Of a stretch of DNA of 64,000 nucleotides, positions 33,501 to 43,401 are shown piece by piece. Position numbers and translations under genes: made by a program. Below the pieces are notes generated by a model. It saw only the letters and a list, made by a program, of their open reading frames with translations, searched no databases and had not been told where the DNA came from. Positions within the stretch are counted from its first letter, which is position 1. The number at the start of each line of letters is the position of its first letter. The DNA is from Entoloma clypeatum (taxonomy: Eukaryota; Basidiomycota; Agaricomycetes; Agaricales; Entolomataceae), in the NCBI GenBank assembly GCA_963565915.1, contig OY751495.1, forward strand, positions 3,534,001-3,598,000. The letters are read 5' to 3'.

Positions 33501-35270
33501 AGTGAGCCTGATGACGAACCGCGAGTACCCACTCTGGAACCCGAGCAAGTACCAGATCGACCGATCAGGGAACGACGAGTTCGGAAGATGCCAGGAAGCA
33601 TCTATGGGGAAGACACTCCAGCGTCTGATCTTGAAAAATTAGATCGAAGACGGAGATTGGGCAGTCAAACGGCATGGATGAATGACCTCCTGATGGAGGC
33701 GATATCAGTCCAAGTTGGCATTGTCGACATGTCCCATAAAGACATATACCCTCTTCCAAATAAAGAAGACTGGTATGCGGCTGAACGTAAAGAGCTAGAC
33801 ATGCTCAAACGCCGCGGAGTGATCACAGAGCTAGTACCCCTGCCTGCAGGAAGGAAAGCTCTAAGGAACAAATGGGTTTACAACGAAAAGTCCGACGGCC
33901 GCCTGAAAGCACGTCTCGTCGCAAAAGGCTTTTCACAGGTAGAAGGGATCGACTTTGATCAGATCTTCTCACCAGTCGTAAGATATGAAACCGTCCGACT
34001 AATACTGGCATTGACAGCCCTTGAAGGGTGGTTCATGACACTTTTGGACGTCTCATCAGCCTTCCTCTATGGAACGCTCCGTGAAGTCATTTACATGCGA
34101 CAGCCTGAGGGCTACATAGTAAAAGGGAAAGAACACCTCGTGTACCAACTATTCAAAGCTCTATATGGACTTAAGCAGGCCGCATTAGCCTGGTGGAGGG
34201 AACTTGATTCCTCCATGAAAAAGCTCGGCTTTGTCCGGCTTCACTCCGATGCGGGAGTGTTCATTCACAAAAGTACCAGCGGGGAAATTGTAATCGCCGT
34301 CATCTATGTCGACGACTCTGCTTTTCTCGGCACAAACCGGGAATATACGCTAGAGAAAAAGAAGGCCTTCATGACCACATGGGAATGTAGGGACCTAGGG
34401 CACCTTGTGCCTGATGGGGAACCGAAAGAATTTCTCTCTATCCAAATAAGGCAACGCGGGAAACGTATCTTCATCGATCAAGTACCTTACCTTGAGAAAA
34501 TACTCGAACGAATGGGGATGAGCGAATCTAACGCCACCCATACCCCACTTCCTACGGGCTACAAACCCATGATGTCTGAAGATGAACCCAATGCAGAACT
34601 TCGATCAAAGTACCAATCCGTCATTGGATCACTTCTATATCTGATGATTGGAACAAGGCCAGACATCTGTTTTGCCGTGATCAAAATGTCGCAATTTTCC
34701 GCAAATCCCACCAAACGCCATTTAGAAGTGGCTAGGGATATTTGCAGGTATCTGAAAGCGACAAAAAATTACGCAATCATGTATGATGGTGACTCAGGGA
34801 AAGGAATCTATGCATTCACAGACTCCGACTGGGCGTCAGATGAAAACACGAGGAGGTCTACCACTGGCTTCTTCATATCACTGGCGTCTGGAGCAGTGAC
34901 ATGGGTATCATCGGCGCAAAAGACCATCGCCCTCTCTTCCACAGAAGCAGAGTATATGGCGTTATCAGACTGCAGTCGCACAGCAACATGGCTGAGAAGC
35001 ATGCTTGCCGAACTTGGAATGCAGATCGGATCAGTACCGATCTACGGAGATAACAACGGCTCCGTCTTCATCGCATCCAACCCTGTAACTGAGAAGCGAT
35101 CCAAGCACATTGACGTGCGATTCCACTTCGTCAGAGAAAAAGTCTCCGAAGGGATAATTACGGTCGAATTTATTGAAGGAGTGAACAACCCTGCAGACCT
35201 CTTAACTAAGAATCTGGGAAAAATCCTCTTTTCCAAGTTTATCCTGTACTTCGGATTGATAAAAAACTAG
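30544..35270 (+). pseudogene. copia A gag-pol, with a stop and a frameshift
   Basis: Close to the intact gag-pol of copy B. The gag part (MSTSRSALDIITPFD, then SWAEKMKSYLLHQGVW) ends at TAG 31282-31284, where copy B has TGG (Trp). The frame then continues with protease DSGAS (about 32,060), the H-H-C-C and D-D-E integrase (HSD, VDGGGEF, GRAERIN) until about 33,205, where one base is missing relative to copy B; this leads to TGA at 33211-33213. From 33,214 the correct frame runs on through reverse transcriptase (YVDD about 34,307) and RNase H (TDSDWAS, STEAEYMAL) to 35270. Everything needed for function is still visible except for these two lesions. Confidence 0.9.
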
Positions 35271-35345
35271 GCAAAACAAAGTACCTATATATATATGTGG
35301 GAAAAAGTAAGATGTATTTAGAAATATGTACTAAATATGGGGGGG

Positions 35346-35655
35346 TGTTGAAACTTTTCCCATCACGTAGATTAGATTAGATTAGATTACATCACGTGAC
35401 CTTTACATATCTTCATTACATACTTGTTTGGTTGGTACAAACAGTAGTACGGTATATAAGACCAGGAAACTGTCAATATCAACAAGTTGTCTCTTGACTC
35501 TTAACCAGCTCCATCGCTCTCACCAGCCTCAACCGCTCTCACTAGCCTTACCCCCTCCAAACCATGTAAGTGACCACAGCGGTATCGTAGAGTACTTCCA
35601 CTGTAGCTATGTTGCTCAGTACACCTGTGGCTAGCGCCCAGGTGGAACTTCAACA
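35346..35655 (+). repeat. 3' LTR of copia A
   Basis: 310 bp, preceded by a polypurine tract of seven G (35,339-35,345). Differs from the 5' LTR by an A/G and a C/T change only. Confidence 0.95.
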
Positions 35656-35660
35656 ATATG

Positions 35661-35983
35661 TGTTAATATACCAGATGTAGAATTAAAAGCGTAGAAATGG
35701 AACTTAAACTGGCCAAAAGTGCACTATATACACTAATTGGTCCATTGAACCAAAATGAGAGTCTATAGAAGTTCCACTGTTCCATCCGGTTCCAATGGAA
35801 TGACATTTTACACACAATTTTTGTCAATTGGTGTTTCAACATACAACTTATGAACATCCAATAAATCATCGTGCATATAATTAAATCACGCCATTGGTCG
35901 TTGAACATGGGACCATATTTTTATTTCATGCAGAGATACAAATAAGCGAGGGAGTAAATGAGTGGCAAATAAGACAAGGTCAA
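35661..35983. other. Spacer between copia A and the gypsy element
   Basis: 323 bp, AT-rich, without coding sequence. It has repeated short motifs such as GGTCCATTGAACC and GGTTCCAATGG and the near palindrome TTGGTCCATTGAACCAA. It may be the left terminal region of the Plavaka-type transposon, but I found no convincing match to the right side. Confidence 0.4.
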
Positions 35984-36237
35984 TGTTACGGACTTACCGG
36001 TTTGTATGCTACGCACTTTTCCCTTGCATCGTACCTTCGTCATTTCTTTGACTCATCGGACCACTTATTCATTTACCTTTACTCTACCATTCTCCTTTAG
36101 TATACTTCACTCCCGTGCTGACTCGCACTCTGCAGTAGGGATTACTCAGTCTGCAGTCGTCTGACTCACTTCGCACTGCCTTCCGCAGTTACTGACTCAT
36201 CCGCACTGCCTTCCACAGCTACTGACTCACTCGCTAC
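35984..36237 (+). repeat. 5' LTR of gypsy, first part (U3)
   Basis: Starts TGTTACGG and ends with GCTAC, which copia B duplicated on insertion. It carries several TGACTCA motifs and a 28-bp tandem repeat with CGCACTGCCTTCCGCAG or a close variant. Confidence 0.93.
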
Positions 36238-36548
36238 TGTTGAAACTTTTCCATCACGTAGATTAGATTAGATTAGATTATATCACGTGACCTTTACACA
36301 TCTTCGATTACATACTTATTTGGTTGGTACAAACAGTAGTACGGTATATAAGACCAGGAAACTGTCAATATCAACAAGTTGTCTCTTGACTCTTAACCAG
36401 CTCCATCGCTCTCACCAGCCTCAACCGCTCTCACCAGCCTTACCCCCCTCCAAACCATGTAAGTGACTATAGCGGTATCGTAGAGTACTTCCACTGTAGC
36501 CGTGTTGCTCAGTACACCTGTGGCTAGCGCCCAGGTGGAACTTCAACA
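36238..36548 (+). repeat. 5' LTR of copia B
   Basis: 311 bp with GATTA repeats, the TCACGTGA palindrome, a TATA box and ATGTAAGT at 36,457-36,464. Differs from LTRs of A and C at several places, so it is a slightly separate subfamily. Confidence 0.95.
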
Positions 36549-36900
36549 GGTTATGGGCCCCGGATAGCAGAGGGACCTGGGAAACGCTGGCAACAGCGAG
36601 TACCTGCCCACTCTACCCTGGTTGGCAAAGAACCGATCGAAAGATCTAGGTTCTGAGTCTTACTTCTTCACATATGAACCTGGGAACGTCATTACGACAA
36701 GTACCTGTCATGAAACGTCCCTAAAGGGGATTGACCTAGTACACTCCATGTGGAAACATTGATCGCACCTCATACGTTTCTGACATATAAAGGGTTTTCC
36801 CGTGACCGCTATTCCTAAAGGGAATATGTCATAAGGAATCATTTAATTGTTTTCTTGAATCATATTCATAACACATCACTGATTGGGAACCCTTTCTCAG
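36459..36900 (+). other. Candidate leader intron of copia B
   Basis: GTAAGT inside the LTR (36459) and a pyrimidine-rich acceptor CCCTTTCTCAG ending at 36900, only 13 bp before the gag ATG. Removal would delete the primer binding site from the spliced RNA. The corresponding motifs exist in A and C (acceptors TTAG). Prediction only. Confidence 0.4.
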
Positions 36901-36913
36901 ATTCATCTAAAAA

Positions 36914-39900
36914 ATGTCTACCTCTCGCTCCGCCCTCGACTCCATCGCCATCTTCGACGGCATCGACTACCAGAGTTGGGCCGAAAAAATGAAGTCATAC
37001 CTTCTCCATCAAGGAGTCTGGCGCCTCGTATCCGGCGACATTGAGCGCCCCGACATCAAGGACTTTACGGTCACGGTCTCTACCCCTGCCTCAGCCACTT
37101 CGACATCTGCAACTCAACCTCCGGCGGTCACTATCACTGTCGACCATCCCGCCTTCGCCAAGGAAAGGAAGGCCTGGATCAGAGACGACGACATGGCTCA
37201 GGGTTCCATCCGTCTCAAAGTCTCCGAAGCAATCAGGAGGCACATCAAGGACGCCTCAACCTCAAAGGAAGCTTGGACGACGTTGAAAGACGCGTATTCG
37301 AAGGTCTCCCCCGCCACCATCTTTGGCGACTTCAAGGCTGCTGCCTCCTTCAAGCTCTCGGGTCGCGACCCCGTACCGGAAATCGAGCGCCTCGGATCAC
37401 TCTTCGCTCGCCTCAGCGACGCGAAGTTCATCGTGCCTGATCTGATGCAGGCTATGATCCTGGCGAGTGCCATCCCTGACGCTTGGTCGTCTCTCTCCAC
37501 CGCCCTCTTCCAGGTCTACGACGCCGATGACTTCACATGGCAGGCCGTTGCCGACAGCATTGTATCGGAGTACAGGCGCAAGTATGCAATTGGGTCTACT
37601 CGGGCGTCCAACGAGCAGGCCCGGAAAATCTCCGGGACCAAGCGAAAGGGGCAAGACCCCAAATGGGAAAAGCAAACAGCGCCGAGTACCTCGCGTAACA
37701 ATGCTGACGAGCAGCCTAACTCGACCGACCCAAGTACCGCTTCTGAAAAGAAGAAGGGAAAGGGACGCTGGCGCAACCAGAAGAAGCGCGCCAACAACGC
37801 AGACAACGAGTCCGACCAAGCCGAGGAAATGGTCGAGTTCATCGCACCAGCCATTGAGCACATCCCTCGTCGTCCTGCTCCTTGTCCCCTTCCTCCTCGT
37901 CAACGTGCCCCTTGCCCTCTCCCTCCTCGTCATGCACCTACCTTCACCACTGTAACGGGCCGCGGGAAAACTACGAGTACCGCGCAGCCTGAATCGGAGA
38001 AAATGCAGTCTCTCCTGCAACGCATGAACCCGCCTCCTTCTCAGTACACCGGGCTTCCCTCAGGAAAACCGTCTGTGTGGAAAAAGAATGAGAGGGTGCG
38101 AAGACTCGCCCGAGAGATCGGTGCTCAACCCTCTGGGTCAAACCTCCGTATCTTAGATACCATCATTCCTGACATCGACGAAAGGCCGGCTAAACAGCGT
38201 CGCGTAGCCCCGTCGATAGAAGAATCGCTGAAAATGATGGACATCGACCAAGAACGAATGGGGCCGGATGTGTTTGAGGATGAGATAGAACTTGACGGTT
38301 CGTCGAAACCCTTTCTTGAACCTTATCAATTGCGGAATGCTAATAAAACCTCTCAACAGACGTATAATATATTAGCCAGTACCAGTACAGAGTGCGTAGA
38401 TCACATTAGCAGTGATCTACATAAAAAATATATTAAACATTTCGCCTCTTGTACACATTGTAAGGAAAAAGAACGCGCGCAATGGATACTAGATTCCGGC
38501 GCCTCTTTACACTTCACCTATGAGTTTAAGGACTTCGCATATTATAGACCTCTCACGGTCAAGCGATTCGTCCAAACTGCAGCTAAAGGGAAGAAACTGG
38601 AAATACTCGGAGTTGGGGCCGTTCCAGTACGGCACACCCTAAATGGGGAAATAAAAACCCATCTTCTCAGACCGGTGTTCTACATCCCGGACATGGACAC
38701 ACGCCTATTGTCCCTAGGCGTCTTCCTTAACCATGGTTACAAAGTAGACGGGACTTGTGGAGAAATTAACATCTCCAAAGGGCTGAGCAAAATCCAGTTT
38801 TCGCCCCACATCCTTGGTCAAACCATTTACTGGTTAGACACTGAAATTCGCTATGACCAGATCCATGCGATCTCGAGCGAAATCACTGTTGAAACATGGC
38901 ACAAGCGCCTTGGTCACCCAAATGATCAAGCACTCCGAAAGATTCCCACCAGTACCAAAGGGGTACCTGAAACACTAGTACGTGAGAAATCACAGGAAAG
39001 TTGCACAGGTTGCCTCAAAGGGAAAATGCCAAATCAGTCATATCCAAATTCGATAACAAGGGCAACAAAAACCTTTGATCTGATCCATTCCGATCTTAAA
39101 CAAATATCCACGGCATCATACCACAAATATAAATATTTCCTTACGTTTTTGGACGATTTTTCATCCCACGTCTGGGTCGTCTTGCTTAGGAAGAAGTCGG
39201 ATGCTGTCATGGCACTACGACAATTCCTTGCGATGATCCAGAATCAATTCGCCGCCACTCCTAAGAAATGGCGAGTTGATGGAGGTGGAGAATTTAACGA
39301 ATACAAGGATGTACTTGCCGATCATGGAATTCTGATCGACGTCACGCTCCCGTATCAGCACCAGCAGAACGGTCGAGCAGAACGGATAAATCGAACCCTG
39401 TGGGAGAAATCTCAGGCCTTGCGCTTCGACGCGTGCTTACCACCTATGTGGTGGGAATTCTGTTTGGAACATGCAGCTTTTCTCTACAACAGAACCCCCA
39501 TGCAGCGTCTCGAATGGAATACCCCTTACTTCAGGGTGACCAATGAGATCCCCGATATGTCAAGCATCAGAGTCTTCGGATGTCAGGCATATGTGTATAT
39601 CCCAAAAGAAAAATGTAGAAATTCCCTGGAGTCTAGATCTCGATTGATGATTTATCTCGGATCAAAGCCAGGGGTCAAAGGATACCGTTTCATGGATCCT
39701 GAGACTAATACAATCTTCATGGGTGGGAAAGCTATCTTTGATGAAAGCAAGTACCCTAGATGCCACATCGACCCTTTGCCAGAGAACCATCCAGAAATGG
39801 AAAACCCAGAACCGGCTGATGAGTTTGAGGACCTCATCCCCGGAAACGATGACAATGACAGTCATTACGAAAAACCTCACGACCCTGTTCCCACTGGACA

Positions 39901-41704
39901 GGATCACCCTGAATCAGACGATGATTTACCGCGTAGCGAACCCGATGATGAGCCACGAGTACCCACTCCAGAGCCCGAGCAAGTACCAGATCGACCGATC
40001 AGGGAACGACGAGTTCGGAGAATGCCAGACAGCATCTATGGGGAAGACACCCCTGCTTCTGATCTTGAAAAAATGGATCGAAGACGTAGACTGGGCGGTC
40101 AAACGGCATGGATGAACGATCTCCTAATGGAGGCAATCTCCATCCAAGTAGGCATCATCGAAATGTCACACAAAGACATATACTCTCTTCCGAACAAAGA
40201 AGATTGGTATGCGGCAGAACGAAAAGAGCTAGACATGCTCAAAAGCCGCGGGGTGATCACGGAGTTAGTACCCCTACCTACAGGGAGGAAAGCTCTAAGG
40301 AACAAATGGGTTTACAACGAAAAATCCGACGGGCGTTTGAAAGCGCGCCTTGTTGCAAAAGGTTTCTCACAAGTAGAAGGGATTGACTTCGATCAGATCT
40401 TCTCACCAGTAGTGAGATACGAGACAGTCCGATTGATTCTGGCATTGACAGCCCTTGAAGGGTGGTTCATGACACTCTTGGACGTCTCAGCAGCCTTCCT
40501 CTATGGAACACTCCGTGAGGTAATTTACATGCGACAGCCTGAGGGCTACATAGTAAAAGGGAAAGAAAACCTCGTGTACCGACTATACAAAGCCCTATAC
40601 GGACTCAAGCAGGCCGCATTAGCCTGGTGGAGGGAACTCGATTCCTCCATGAAAAAGCTCGGCTTTGCCCGGCTTCACTCCGATGCGGGAGTTTTCATTC
40701 ACACAAGTACCAAAGGGGAAACTGTGATCGCCGTCATTTATGTCGATGACTCTGCTTTTCTCGGCACAAACCGGGAATACACGCTGGAAAAGAAGAAGGC
40801 CTTCATGACAACATGGGAATGTAGGGATCTAGGCCACCTAGTCCCTGATGGGGAACCAAAAGAATTTCTCTCTATCCAAATAAGGCAACGTGGGAAGCGG
40901 ATCTTCATTGATCAAGTACCCTACCTTGAGAAAATTCTTGCACGCATGGGGATGAGCGAATCTAATGCCACCCATACCCCACTCCCGACGGGCTACAAAC
41001 CCATGAAGTCTGAAGATGAACCCAATGCGGAACTCAGATCCAAGTACCAATCCGTCATCGGGTCACTATTGTACTTAATGATCGGGACAAGACCCGACAT
41101 TTGTTTCGCCGTAATCAAAATGTCCCAATTCTCCGCAAACCCTACCAAACGCCATTTAGAAGTGGCAAGGGATATTTGCAGGTATTTGAAGGCGACAAAA
41201 AATTACGCGATCATGTACGATGGTGATTCTGGGAAAGGAATCTACGCATTCACAGACTCCGATTGGGCGTCAGACGAAAACACCAGGAAGTCCACCACTG
41301 GTTACTTCGTATCGCTGGCATCTGGAGCAGTAACATGGGTTTCATCGGCGCAAAAAACCATTGCCCTCTCTTCCACGGAAGCAGAATACATGGCGCTATC
41401 AGATTGCAGTCGCGCAGTGACATGGCTTAGAAGCATGCTTGCCGAACTTGGGATGCAGATCGGATCAGTCCCGATCTATGGAGATAACAATGGCTCCGTC
41501 TTTATCGCATCCAACCCTGTAACTGAAAAGCGGTCCAAGCACATTGACGTGCGATTCCACTTCGTCAGAGAAAAAGTATCCGAAGGCATCATTACGGTCG
41601 AATTCATCGAAGGAGTGAATAACCCTGCAGACCTTTTAACTAAGAATCTGGGGAAAGTCCTCTTTAGCAAGTTTATCCCGTACTTTGGATTACTTAAAAA
41701 CTAG
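36914..41704 (+). CDS. copia B gag-pol polyprotein, intact
   Basis: A single 1,596-codon frame. Residues 1 to about 250 are a gag of the UBN2/retrotran-gag type (SWAEKMKSYLLHQGVW, RDPVPEIERLGSLFARL). I see no CCHC zinc knuckle; a Lys/Arg-rich stretch (KKKGKGRWRNQKK, about residue 275) may replace it in RNA binding. Then: aspartic protease DSGAS (about 524); integrase zinc part WHKRLGHP with CTGC (about 675-700); integrase core with HSD (about 725), VDGGGEF (about 789) and GRAERIN (about 824); reverse transcriptase from NKWVYNEKSDGRLKARLVAK to YVDD (about 1,276); RNase H with TDSDWAS (about 1,447), STEAEYMAL (about 1,490) and the closing HIDVRFHFVRE. All catalytic residues are present. Near 37,875-37,940 a roughly 33-bp tandem repeat codes twice for APCPLPPR, unlike copies A and C. 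ATG at 36914 follows the leader acceptor. Confidence 0.95.
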   Translation: MSTSRSALDSIAIFDGIDYQSWAEKMKSYLLHQGVWRLVSGDIERPDIKDFTVTVSTPASATSTSATQPPAVTITVDHPAFAKERKAWIRDDDMAQGSIRLKVSEAIRRHIKDASTSKEAWTTLKDAYSKVSPATIFGDFKAAASFKLSGRDPVPEIERLGSLFARLSDAKFIVPDLMQAMILASAIPDAWSSLSTALFQVYDADDFTWQAVADSIVSEYRRKYAIGSTRASNEQARKISGTKRKGQDPKWEKQTAPSTSRNNADEQPNSTDPSTASEKKKGKGRWRNQKKRANNADNESDQAEEMVEFIAPAIEHIPRRPAPCPLPPRQRAPCPLPPRHAPTFTTVTGRGKTTSTAQPESEKMQSLLQRMNPPPSQYTGLPSGKPSVWKKNERVRRLAREIGAQPSGSNLRILDTIIPDIDERPAKQRRVAPSIEESLKMMDIDQERMGPDVFEDEIELDGSSKPFLEPYQLRNANKTSQQTYNILASTSTECVDHISSDLHKKYIKHFASCTHCKEKERAQWILDSGASLHFTYEFKDFAYYRPLTVKRFVQTAAKGKKLEILGVGAVPVRHTLNGEIKTHLLRPVFYIPDMDTRLLSLGVFLNHGYKVDGTCGEINISKGLSKIQFSPHILGQTIYWLDTEIRYDQIHAISSEITVETWHKRLGHPNDQALRKIPTSTKGVPETLVREKSQESCTGCLKGKMPNQSYPNSITRATKTFDLIHSDLKQISTASYHKYKYFLTFLDDFSSHVWVVLLRKKSDAVMALRQFLAMIQNQFAATPKKWRVDGGGEFNEYKDVLADHGILIDVTLPYQHQQNGRAERINRTLWEKSQALRFDACLPPMWWEFCLEHAAFLYNRTPMQRLEWNTPYFRVTNEIPDMSSIRVFGCQAYVYIPKEKCRNSLESRSRLMIYLGSKPGVKGYRFMDPETNTIFMGGKAIFDESKYPRCHIDPLPENHPEMENPEPADEFEDLIPGNDDNDSHYEKPHDPVPTGQDHPESDDDLPRSEPDDEPRVPTPEPEQVPDRPIRERRVRRMPDSIYGEDTPASDLEKMDRRRRLGGQTAWMNDLLMEAISIQVGIIEMSHKDIYSLPNKEDWYAAERKELDMLKSRGVITELVPLPTGRKALRNKWVYNEKSDGRLKARLVAKGFSQVEGIDFDQIFSPVVRYETVRLILALTALEGWFMTLLDVSAAFLYGTLREVIYMRQPEGYIVKGKENLVYRLYKALYGLKQAALAWWRELDSSMKKLGFARLHSDAGVFIHTSTKGETVIAVIYVDDSAFLGTNREYTLEKKKAFMTTWECRDLGHLVPDGEPKEFLSIQIRQRGKRIFIDQVPYLEKILARMGMSESNATHTPLPTGYKPMKSEDEPNAELRSKYQSVIGSLLYLMIGTRPDICFAVIKMSQFSANPTKRHLEVARDICRYLKATKNYAIMYDGDSGKGIYAFTDSDWASDENTRKSTTGYFVSLASGAVTWVSSAQKTIALSSTEAEYMALSDCSRAVTWLRSMLAELGMQIGSVPIYGDNNGSVFIASNPVTEKRSKHIDVRFHFVREKVSEGIITVEFIEGVNNPADLLTKNLGKVLFSKFIPYFGLLKN

Positions 41705-41769
41705 ACGAAAGAGTACCTATATGGGAAAAAGTAAGATGTATTTAGAAGTATGTACTAAATATGGGGGGG

Positions 41770-42080
41770 TGTTGAAACTTTTCCATCACGTAGATTAGAT
41801 TAGATTAGATTATATCACGTGACCTTTACACATCTTCGATTACATACTTATTTGGTTGGTACAAACAGTAGTACGGTATATAAGACCAGGAAACTGTCAA
41901 TATCAACAAGTTGTCTCTTGACTCTTAACCAGCTCCATCGCTCTCACCAGCCTCAACCGCTCTCACCAGCCTTACCCCCCTCCAAACCATGTAAGTGACT
42001 ATAGCGGTATCGTAGAGTACTTCCACTGTAGCCGTGTTGCTCAGTACACCTGTGGCTAGCGCCCAGGTGGAACTTCAACA
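41770..42080 (+). repeat. 3' LTR of copia B
   Basis: 311 bp, no difference from the 5' LTR seen by eye. Confidence 0.95.
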
Positions 42081-42085
42081 GCTAC

Positions 42086-42218
42086 CGCTCGTAGCCAGTA
42101 CTATATAAACCCCATGTACCATAGCTACATTCCTTAGATTTAGCAATCACTTTGCACTTTGCCTTTCCACTTCCTGCATACTCTGCCCGAACCTTGGAAC
42201 GGTTTGTTAAGCATAACA
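42086..42218 (+). repeat. 5' LTR of gypsy, second part (R-U5)
   Basis: Resumes after the GCTAC duplication. TATA box TATATAAA at 42102-42109; the predicted RNA start is near AGATTTAGCAA at 42136-42146, about 34 bp further on. Ends AAGCATAACA. Confidence 0.93.
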
Positions 42219-42220
42219 AG

Positions 42221-42231
42221 TTGCTAAATCT
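42221..42231 (+). other. Self-priming site of the gypsy element
   Basis: TTGCTAAATCT, 2 nt after the 5' LTR, is the exact reverse complement of AGATTTAGCAA at 42136-42146 in the LTR (and 47845-47855 in the 3' LTR), where the RNA should start. This is the arrangement of the Tf1/sushi group, where the first 11 nt of the RNA fold back to prime reverse transcription. Confidence 0.7.
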
Positions 42232-42320
42232 CGTTAGGTTCGCCCAGAGCAAAGAGAGCAACTACCAGACGAGTCAAGACGTCACGCTTCTTTGAAGACT
42301 TCACCAGTAACCCATTCAGC

Positions 42321-43351
42321 ATGCCAGAAGCCCGACAGGAGGAGCTAAGTCCTCGAGACAGTATCGATTTTACGCTTATCCAGCAGTACATCAAATCGGA
42401 GATCCGTCGCATCCTACAGCAGGTGCTTGACGAAGAACTAGACAACGACAAGCATCGCCCCCACGGCGAGATAGCAGAGAGCATCCATCTTGCTCGGCAA
42501 CACCAGATCGCGCGTTACAACACCTGACAGAACAAACTCGAAAGCTTTTGCATTCAAGAAGGACCTCAGACAGGTCGGATCACAGAGATCAGAGAGTTTA
42601 TCGGTGTCCAGACAACTGTTATCAGAAGATTGATTAGGACGCTCACATCGAGACGTCCCAGAGCCACATCATCACGTCTTACTCGAAGCAGCAGATCTAC
42701 GCCCACTTCACCACCGAAGAACAACAGACCGAGTACAACCCCTCCGATGATATCACCACACGATTCTCCATCGCCAACAAGTCCGTTGCTGCCAAAGCGA
42801 GACTCGAAGTCCTGAAACAAGAGAAACGCACTGTTGATGAGTTCTTGGATGAATTTGAAGAACTCTTGGGACTGTCAAACCTTGGCAAAGAAACTGGGAA
42901 ATACATCCTAGAGAAAAACATCAACCGCAGAATCTCTGAACAAGTGGCTAGCGATGGCAAGACGTACACCGATTACGCAAAGGAGATCCGAAACAAGGGA
43001 CGACAGATGGAAGGACACGCACTGGTCATCCGAGGTGGCGGCGACATGCGCACCGGATCGGGTACCACTTATGGTGGTCAGGGCAAAGCCATGGAGATTG
43101 ACAAAGCAGGAGTAGCCCGTTGCTACAACTGTCAGCGCTTCGGTCATCTGGCTAAAGACTGTAGCGCTCCAAAGAAGAAAGATGGTCGCAAGTGTTTCAA
43201 CTGTGACCAAGAAGGCCATATCGCGCGCAACTGCCGCAAGCCGAAGAAGAACTCCGGAAGGGTTAGGAAGGTGTCCGAGGAAGATGCCGAGAATGATGAA
43301 ACCACAATCTTAGAAGCCGACGAGAAGGATTTTCCCGAAGGGTCCGATTAA
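42321..43351 (+). pseudogene. gypsy gag, degenerate at its N-terminal half
   Basis: Starts MPEARQEELSPRDSIDF; TGA at 42525-42527 interrupts RYNT / QNKLESFCIQEGPQTGR, and a frame change around 42,600-42,640 plus a TAG near 42,635 follow. From about 42,640 the frame is open: a capsid-like helical part (IITSYSKQQIYAHFTTEEQQ, EFLDEFEELLGLSNL) and two CCHC knuckles, CYNCQRFGHLAKDC and CFNCDQEGHIARNC. Ends in an acidic tail at 43351. Gag would be non-functional in this copy. Confidence 0.8.
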
Positions 43352-43401
43352 ACAACGCTAAGTCGCGACCCTTATCTATTAAACGGACTTGCTTGCCTTG
43401 T

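Larger units (their letters stand above)
29871..35655 (+). mobile_element. Ty1/copia LTR retrotransposon, copy A
   Basis: A full-length copia element with 310-bp LTRs (29871-30180 and 35346-35655) beginning TGTTGAA and ending TTCAACA, flanked by a 5-bp target duplication ATATG (29866-29870 and 35656-35660). Domain order is gag, protease, integrase, reverse transcriptase, RNase H, as in Ty1/copia. The two LTRs differ at only 2 positions by eye. The coding frame carries a nonsense codon and a frameshift, so this copy is not autonomous. It lies 323 bp left of the gypsy element. Confidence 0.95.
36238..42080 (+). mobile_element. Ty1/copia LTR retrotransposon, copy B (intact)
   Basis: 311-bp LTRs (36238-36548 and 41770-42080) that look identical by eye, flanked by the target duplication GCTAC (36233-36237 and 42081-42085). 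It interrupts the 5' LTR of the gypsy element; the uninterrupted sequence is seen in the 3' LTR near 47,791-47,795. Internal region: PBS 36549-36560, one gag-pol frame, polypurine tract of seven G at 41,763-41,769. With identical LTRs and no broken frame this is a candidate active, recently moved element. Confidence 0.96.

Noticed and set aside
35661..35983. Left terminal repeat of the Plavaka element matching 59,560-59,760
   Set aside because: Only short, same-direction similarity (AGCGTA...GGCCA) was found, not inverted; the ends of the element remain unknown.
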